DNA from: an uncultured Oscillibacter sp.
GTDB taxonomy: Bacteria > Bacillota_A > Clostridia > Oscillospirales > Oscillospiraceae
Length of the DNA stretch: 8,397 nucleotides
NCBI GenBank assembly: GCA_948902155.1
Contig: CAQVQZ010000094.1
Span: forward strand, 1 to 8,397
Direction: 5' to 3'
In this document: piece after piece, positions 3,750 to 8,397 of the stretch
Layout of the letters: each line of letters begins with the position of its first letter
Position numbering within the stretch: position 1 is the stretch's first letter
Made by a program: the position numbers and the translations under genes
Notes under the pieces: model-generated
Databases searched by the model: none
What the model was told of the DNA's origin: nothing
Seen by the model: the letters and a program-made list of their open reading frames with translations, nothing else

Positions 3750-6356
3750 ATGGCTGAGCTGACCCCCATGATGAAGCAGTACCTGGAGATCAAGGAAGAG
3801 AATCCGGACTCCATCCTGTTCTTCCGCCTGGGAGATTTTTACGAGATGTTCGCCGACGACGCGAAGCTGGCCTCCCAGGAGCTGGACCTGACCCTCACCA
3901 GCCGGGACCGGGGCAAGCACCAGAAGCCGGAGTCGGAACAGATTCCTATGTGCGGCATCCCCTACCACGCCAGCGAGGCGTACATCGCCCGGCTCATCGC
4001 CAAGGGCTACAAGGTAGCCATCTGCGAGCAGATGGAGGACCCCGCCACGGCCAAGGGCCTGGTGAAGCGGGACATCATCCGGGTAGTCACTCCCGGCACC
4101 GTCACCGACGCCGCCTGTCTGGAGGAGAAGTCCAGCAACTTCATCTGCGCCGTTTACGCGGACTCCCGCTCCGCCGGGGTCACCTTCTGCGACATCACCA
4201 CCGGCCGGGCCCACCTGACGGCCTTTACCGGCAAGGACCGGATGGAGCACGTTATCAACGAGCTGGGCCGCTTCTCCCCCGTCGAGGCGGTGCTGAACGA
4301 CGGCGCCCACTCCGAGACGGCCCTGGTGGAGGCCCTGCGGGACAAGTTCCACTGCCGGGTGGAGAACGCCGGAGAGCGCCGCTTTCTCCTGGGAGAGGCG
4401 GAGAAGAACATCCGGAAGCAGTTCGGCGACGAGGCGTGGTCCCGCCTGCCCGCCGCCGTCCCTGCGGCGGCGATGGCCCTGGGGGGGCTGCTGCACTATT
4501 TATATGAGACGCAAAAGACGGACCTGTCCTATATCAACGACCTGGACTATTACGAGCAGGGCCGGTTCATGGAGCTGGACCTGTCCACCCGGCGGAACCT
4601 GGAGCTGACGGCCACCCTCCGGAGCAAGGAGAAGAAGGGGAGCCTCCTCTGGGTCCTGGACCGGACCCAGACCCCCATGGGGGGCCGCTGCCTCCGGAGC
4701 TGGCTGGAGCGGCCCCTGCTGAACGTGGCGGCGATCTGCCGCCGGAACGGGGCGGTCGCCGCCCTGGTGGGGGACGCCATCAACCGGGAGGAGCTCATCG
4801 CGGCCCTGTCGGGCCTGGGAGACATGGAGCGCCTCATCGGCCGCATCGTCTACGGCACCGCCGGAGGGCGGGACCTGGTATCCCTCCGGTCCGCCATCGA
4901 GAAGCTGCCGGAGATCAAAAGCCGCCTCTCCGCCTTTCCGGACCGCCGTCTGGCGGAGCTGACGGAGGAGCTGGACACCCTGGAGGACCTGGGGAGCCGC
5001 ATCGCGGAGACCATCTGCGACAAGCCCCCCTTCTCCGTCCGGGAGGGAGAGCTGATCCGGGACGGCTTCGACGGGGAAGTGGACCGCCTGCGGCACATCC
5101 TGCGCAGCGGCAAGGGCGTCATCCCCGAGATGGAGGCCCGGGAAAAGGAGCGGACCGGCATCCGGACGTTAAAAATCGGCTATAACAAAGTCTTTGGTTA
5201 CTACATCGAGGTTTCCAACTCCTTCAAGGGCCAGGTCCCGGACGCCTACATCCGCAAGCAGACCCTGGCCAACGGGGAGCGCTACATCACCCAGGAGCTG
5301 AAGGAGCTGGAGAACTCCATCCTGACGGCCTCCGACCGGGTGGTGGCCCTGGAGTACGAGCTGTTCACCAAGCTGCGCCAAGAAGTATCCGCCGCCTCGG
5401 CCCGTGTGCTGAAAAGCGCCGCCGCCGTGGCGGAGGCGGACGCCCTGGCCTCCCTGGCGGCGGTGGCGGTGCGGAACCACTACTGCCGCCCCGACGTGGA
5501 CGAGTCCGGCGTCATCGACATCCGGGAGGGCCGGCACCCCGTGGTGGAGCGGGTCCTGAAAGACACCCTCTTCGTCCCCAACGACACCTTCCTGGGGGAA
5601 AAGGAGAGCCGGGTGGCCATCATCACCGGCCCCAACATGGCGGGCAAGTCCACCTACATGCGCCAGGTGGCGCTGATCGTTCTCATGGCCCAGATGGGGG
5701 GCTTCGTCCCCGCCGCCCACGCCCGCATCGGCGTGGTGGACCGCATCTTTACCCGGGTAGGGGCCAGCGACGACCTCTCCGCCGGGCAGTCCACTTTCAT
5801 GGTGGAGATGACGGAGGTGGCGGACATCCTCCGCTGCGCTACGAAGCGCTCCCTGCTGATTTTAGACGAGATCGGCCGGGGCACCTCCACCTTCGACGGC
5901 ATGAGCATCGCCCGCGCCGTGCTGGAGCACTGCGCCAACCCCAAGACCCTGGGGGCCAAGACCCTCTTTGCCACCCACTACCACGAGCTGACGGAGCTGG
6001 AGAACTCCCTGCCGGGAACCATCAACTGCAGCATTGCCGTGAAGACCCGTGGCGAGGAGATCATCTTCCTGCGGAAGATCATCCCCGGCGGCGCGGACCG
6101 GAGCTATGGCATTGAAGTCGCCAAGCTGGCGGGCCTGCCGGACAAGGTGCTCCAGCGGGCCCGGCAGGTACTGACGGAGCTGGAAACGGAGAACAATGTC
6201 CAATATACCGCCCCCCGGCGGGAGGCGGAACAGGTTTCCCTCAGCGTCATCGGCGAGGGGGAGGTGCTGGACGCCCTCCGCCGCTGCCAGCCGGAGACCC
6301 TGACGCCCATCGAGGCCATGACGCTGCTCTATGAGCTGAAGCAGAAACTGAAGTAA
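3750..6356 (+). CDS. mutS: DNA mismatch repair ATPase MutS
   Basis: Recognises base mismatches and small loops in newly replicated DNA and, with ATP, forms a sliding clamp that recruits MutL. At 868 residues it is full length. The N-terminal mismatch-recognition domain carries the F-x-E motif at F30-E32 (GDFYEMF). The connector, core/lever and clamp domains follow, with conserved GYNKVFGYYIEVS and ETLANGERYI-like segments (here QTLANGERYITQEL). The ABC ATPase domain has Walker A GPNMAGKST (627-635, K633), the signature region ASDDLSAGQSTFMVEM, Walker B LLILDEIGRG (D706, E707) and the switch His in FATHYHEL. The C terminus ends in the usual TPIEAMTLLYELKQKLK segment. ATG 3750 has AAAGGAAG (3735-3742) 7 nt upstream. 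No missing residues are seen. It lies downstream of the hydrolase gene and 10 bp before the CPBP gene. Confidence 0.98.
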   Translation: MAELTPMMKQYLEIKEENPDSILFFRLGDFYEMFADDAKLASQELDLTLTSRDRGKHQKPESEQIPMCGIPYHASEAYIARLIAKGYKVAICEQMEDPATAKGLVKRDIIRVVTPGTVTDAACLEEKSSNFICAVYADSRSAGVTFCDITTGRAHLTAFTGKDRMEHVINELGRFSPVEAVLNDGAHSETALVEALRDKFHCRVENAGERRFLLGEAEKNIRKQFGDEAWSRLPAAVPAAAMALGGLLHYLYETQKTDLSYINDLDYYEQGRFMELDLSTRRNLELTATLRSKEKKGSLLWVLDRTQTPMGGRCLRSWLERPLLNVAAICRRNGAVAALVGDAINREELIAALSGLGDMERLIGRIVYGTAGGRDLVSLRSAIEKLPEIKSRLSAFPDRRLAELTEELDTLEDLGSRIAETICDKPPFSVREGELIRDGFDGEVDRLRHILRSGKGVIPEMEAREKERTGIRTLKIGYNKVFGYYIEVSNSFKGQVPDAYIRKQTLANGERYITQELKELENSILTASDRVVALEYELFTKLRQEVSAASARVLKSAAAVAEADALASLAAVAVRNHYCRPDVDESGVIDIREGRHPVVERVLKDTLFVPNDTFLGEKESRVAIITGPNMAGKSTYMRQVALIVLMAQMGGFVPAAHARIGVVDRIFTRVGASDDLSAGQSTFMVEMTEVADILRCATKRSLLILDEIGRGTSTFDGMSIARAVLEHCANPKTLGAKTLFATHYHELTELENSLPGTINCSIAVKTRGEEIIFLRKIIPGGADRSYGIEVAKLAGLPDKVLQRARQVLTELETENNVQYTAPRREAEQVSLSVIGEGEVLDALRRCQPETLTPIEAMTLLYELKQKLK

Positions 6357-6366
6357 GGGGGCCTCT

Positions 6367-7077
6367 ATGGCGAAGAAAAAAGCGGCGGCGGGCCTGACAA
6401 ACCTGGAGCGGTTTTGGGGATCGGTTTTTTTCGTTTTCTACCTGCTCCTGCTCCCTCTGGCGGCGCAGCCCATCCTGCGCCTGGCGGGGAAGCTCCTGGG
6501 TCGGCGACTGACGGGAAACCTGGGCAGCGCGATCTATTACTACGTCTTGTTCGCCGTGACAGTGGCGATCTTCCACCGCCTCCTGGCCCGGACCACCCGC
6601 CGCTTCCTGGACGACCCGGCCCTGGCGCTGAAGACTGCGGCGGTGGGCCTGGTGGCCCACTACGGCCTGTGCGAGCTGGCGTCCCGTTTCGGGCGGTTCT
6701 TCGCGGACCGGGGCGGCAACCTGAACAACTCCGCCATCTCCGCCCAGATCGGCAGCGCCCCCCATATGACGCTGCTGATCGTCCTCTTCCTGGCTCCGGT
6801 GGTGGAGGAGACGCTGTTTCGGGGCCTGGTCTTCGGCGGGCTCAAGGAGAAGAGCCGCCTCCTGGCCTACGGGGCCAGCTGCGCCCTCTTCGCCCTGCTC
6901 CACGTGTGGCAGTTCGCCGTGGCGAACCGGGACGCGGCCTATTTCCTGCTGATGGCCCAGTATTGGATTCCCGGCCTGGTGCTGGCCTGGGCCTATGAGC
7001 ACTCCGGGACCCTCTGGGCCTCCATCGCCCTCCACGCCGGAGTGAACGCCCTGTCGGTGCTCTCGGGCCTGACATAG
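6367..7077 (+). CDS. CPBP-family intramembrane glutamic endopeptidase
   Basis: A 236-residue polytopic membrane protein of the CPBP (CAAX protease/bacteriocin-processing, formerly Abi) family. All three family motifs are present: E147-E148-x3-R152 (VVEETLFRG), H179 in FALLHVW, and H223-x3-N227 (LHAGVN) in the last helix. The N terminus is basic (MAKKK) followed by a hydrophobic segment from about residue 17. Further membrane segments lie at roughly 55-70, 90-105, 135-150, 167-185 and 195-210. Members cleave membrane-associated peptides, and some protect against bacteriocins; the substrate here is unknown. The start follows mutS by 10 bp with a G-rich site (AAGGGGG, 6355-6361) upstream, so co-transcription or translational coupling is likely. 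Confidence 0.9.
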   Translation: MAKKKAAAGLTNLERFWGSVFFVFYLLLLPLAAQPILRLAGKLLGRRLTGNLGSAIYYYVLFAVTVAIFHRLLARTTRRFLDDPALALKTAAVGLVAHYGLCELASRFGRFFADRGGNLNNSAISAQIGSAPHMTLLIVLFLAPVVEETLFRGLVFGGLKEKSRLLAYGASCALFALLHVWQFAVANRDAAYFLLMAQYWIPGLVLAWAYEHSGTLWASIALHAGVNALSVLSGLT

Positions 7078-7091
7078 AAAGAAGCGGTTTC

Positions 7092-8003
7092 ATGAGTTTT
7101 TTAGACACCCTGGCGGAGATGCTGGTGATTCTGTTTGCCATCGCCGCCGGTTACGCCGCCAACCGCCTGGGCATCCTGGGCGGCGAGACGGATAAAAAAG
7201 TATCCAAGCTGCTGCTGGCCGTCACCATGCCCGCCATGATTTTAGGGGCGGTCTGCACCGGCGACGCCCTGCCGGAGCCTTCGGTGGTGCTGGGGGTCCT
7301 GCGGGTGGCCCTGGTGTTTTACCTGCTGGAATTTGTCGTTGCCTTTGCAGTGCCGCCCCTGCTGGGGGGCACGCCGGGGCAGAAGGGCGTCTGGCGCTAC
7401 ACCCTGGTCTTTCCCAACGTGGGCTTCATCGGCTACCCGGTGGCGGTGGCCCTCTTCGGGCCGGAGGCGCTGTTTTACGCCGTCATCCTGGTCCTGCCCT
7501 TCAACCTGCTGTCCTTCACCCTGGGCCCCCTGATGCTCACCGGGGCCAGGCGGTTCAGCTTCCGGCAGATGTTTTCCCCCTGCGTCTGCGCCTCTCTCGC
7601 GGCGCTGGTCCTGGCCCTGGCCCGCCTCCGCCCCCCGGCCATGGTGGGGGAGGCCCTGGAGTTCGTGGGGAGCATCACCGTGCCTCTGTCCCTGATGTTC
7701 GTGGGGTCCCTGCTGGCGGGGCTGTCCCTGGGGCGGCTGCTGGCCTCTCCCCGGCTGTGGGCGCTGACGGCGGTGCGCCTTCTGGCCATGCCCGCCGTCC
7801 TGTGCCCCCTGCTCCGCTGGATGGGGACCGACGCCATGATTCTGGGCATCGCGGCCACCCAGATGGCCATGCCCGCCGCCGTAAACGGCTCCCTCCTGTG
7901 CATGGAGTACGGCGGCGACGCCGAGTGCATGGCCCAGATCACCTTCGTGACCACCCTGGCCTCCATTCTCACCATCCCCATCGTCGCGGCGGTCCTGCTG
8001 TGA
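7092..8003 (+). CDS. AEC-family membrane transporter
   Basis: A 303-residue integral membrane protein of the auxin efflux carrier family, which in bacteria exports or imports organic acids such as malate and malonate. Family segments seen in order: GYAANRLGILG near the N terminus, KKVSKLLLAVTMPAMIL, the NVGFIGYPVA motif of the broken helix, TVPLSLMFVGSLLAG at mid-protein, and MPAAVNGSLLCMEYGGDAE followed by TTLASILTIPIVAAVLL at the end. About 8-10 membrane helices are expected. The substrate cannot be assigned. ATG 7092 lies 14 bp after the CPBP stop, and its ribosome-binding site is weak (AGAAAGAAG, 7076-7084), hinting at coupling. The 65-bp gap to mutL shows no terminator hairpin. Confidence 0.92.
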   Translation: MSFLDTLAEMLVILFAIAAGYAANRLGILGGETDKKVSKLLLAVTMPAMILGAVCTGDALPEPSVVLGVLRVALVFYLLEFVVAFAVPPLLGGTPGQKGVWRYTLVFPNVGFIGYPVAVALFGPEALFYAVILVLPFNLLSFTLGPLMLTGARRFSFRQMFSPCVCASLAALVLALARLRPPAMVGEALEFVGSITVPLSLMFVGSLLAGLSLGRLLASPRLWALTAVRLLAMPAVLCPLLRWMGTDAMILGIAATQMAMPAAVNGSLLCMEYGGDAECMAQITFVTTLASILTIPIVAAVLL

Positions 8004-8068
8004 CGCGTGAACCATTCGAAACCGCCCCGCCCCCATCTCAAATTCCTGACCGCAAGGAGGGATGACCC

Positions 8069-8397
8069 ATGCCCCATATTCAGCAGCTGGACGCCCACGT
8101 GGCGGACCTGATCGCCGCCGGAGAGGTGGTGGAGCGCCCCGCCAGCGTGGTCAAGGAGCTGGTGGAGAACGCCATCGACGCGGGGGCCTCCGCCGTGGTG
8201 GTGGAGCTCCGCCGGGGCGGCATGGGCCTCATCCGGGTCAGCGACAACGGCTGCGGCATCGCCCCAAGCGAGCTGCCCACCGCCTTCCTCCGCCACGCCA
8301 CCAGCAAGCTCCGCTCCCCGGAGGACCTGGGCAAGATCGGCACCCTGGGCTTCCGGGGGGAGGCCCTGGCGGCCATCTCCGCCGTCAGCCGGGTGGA
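8069..8397 (+). CDS. mutL: DNA mismatch repair protein MutL, N-terminal fragment
   Basis: The first 109 codons of mutL, cut by the right edge. MutL is the GHKL ATPase that links mismatch-bound MutS to strand incision; in Firmicutes it usually carries its own C-terminal endonuclease, which is not visible here. The Bergerat ATP-binding motifs are intact: motif I E30-x3-N34 ([11 protein letters not shown]), motif II D59-x-G61-x-G63 (SDNGCGI), RHATSK at 75-80, and motif [13 protein letters not shown] at 91-100. The opening [25 protein letters not shown] segment (15-39) is diagnostic of MutL. ATG 8069 is preceded by AAGGAGG (8054-8060) with 8 nt spacing; a nearer ATG at 8062 is out of frame. It is separated from mutS by two membrane-protein genes. 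Confidence 0.97.
   Translation, partial: MPHIQQLDAHVADLIAAGEVVERPASVVKELVENAIDAGASAVVVELRRGGMGLIRVSDNGCGIAPSELPTAFLRHATSKLRSPEDLGKIGTLGFRGEALAAISAVSRV

Noticed and set aside
3261..4496. 411-codon - strand frame opposite the hydrolase and mutS
   Set aside because: It is a shadow of G+C-rich genes with strong family evidence on the + strand; no recognisable domain and low-complexity composition.
1..8397. CRISPR arrays, tRNA, rRNA, riboswitch or T-box
   Set aside because: No regularly spaced repeats, cloverleaf, rRNA-like or T-box sequences were seen on either strand by eye.

Overview
The window is G+C-rich, with strong Shine-Dalgarno sites, short intergenic gaps and sigma-A type promoters. 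Gene content and order (miaB, then mutS, then mutL) fit a high-G+C member of the Clostridia, probably a gut Oscillospiraceae/Flavonifractor-like Firmicute. This placement comes from protein style and gene order, not from a search.

Left block (1-1691, + strand): the 3' end of an FMN-dependent alpha-hydroxy-acid oxidase-like gene, then miaB (tRNA methylthiotransferase). Middle block (1688-2902): a small, less G+C-rich accessory segment between housekeeping genes. It holds an 84-residue orphan gene on the - strand, a divergent XRE-family regulator, and two near-identical 16-bp repeats, one inside and one just downstream of a near-consensus - strand promoter. After that come a degenerate direct repeat and a roughly 200-bp palindromic MITE-like element with terminator hairpins pointing out of both ends. 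Last is a compact locus that looks like a type I toxin-antitoxin system: a strong promoter, a 25-residue hydrophobic ORF absent from ordinary ORF calls, and a convergent consensus promoter for an antisense RNA. Right block (2903-8397, + strand): a metallo-beta-lactamase-fold hydrolase, mutS, a CPBP membrane protease, an AEC-family transporter and the start of mutL. Spacing of 10-65 bp and no visible internal terminator suggest one operon.

The housekeeping genes cover tRNA A37 modification (miaB) and DNA mismatch repair (mutS, mutL). The CPBP and AEC membrane proteins lie between mutS and mutL, with no obvious mechanistic link to repair. The main candidate for something undescribed is the type I toxin-antitoxin-like locus at about 2573-2869. 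The repeat element and the XRE operator region come next.
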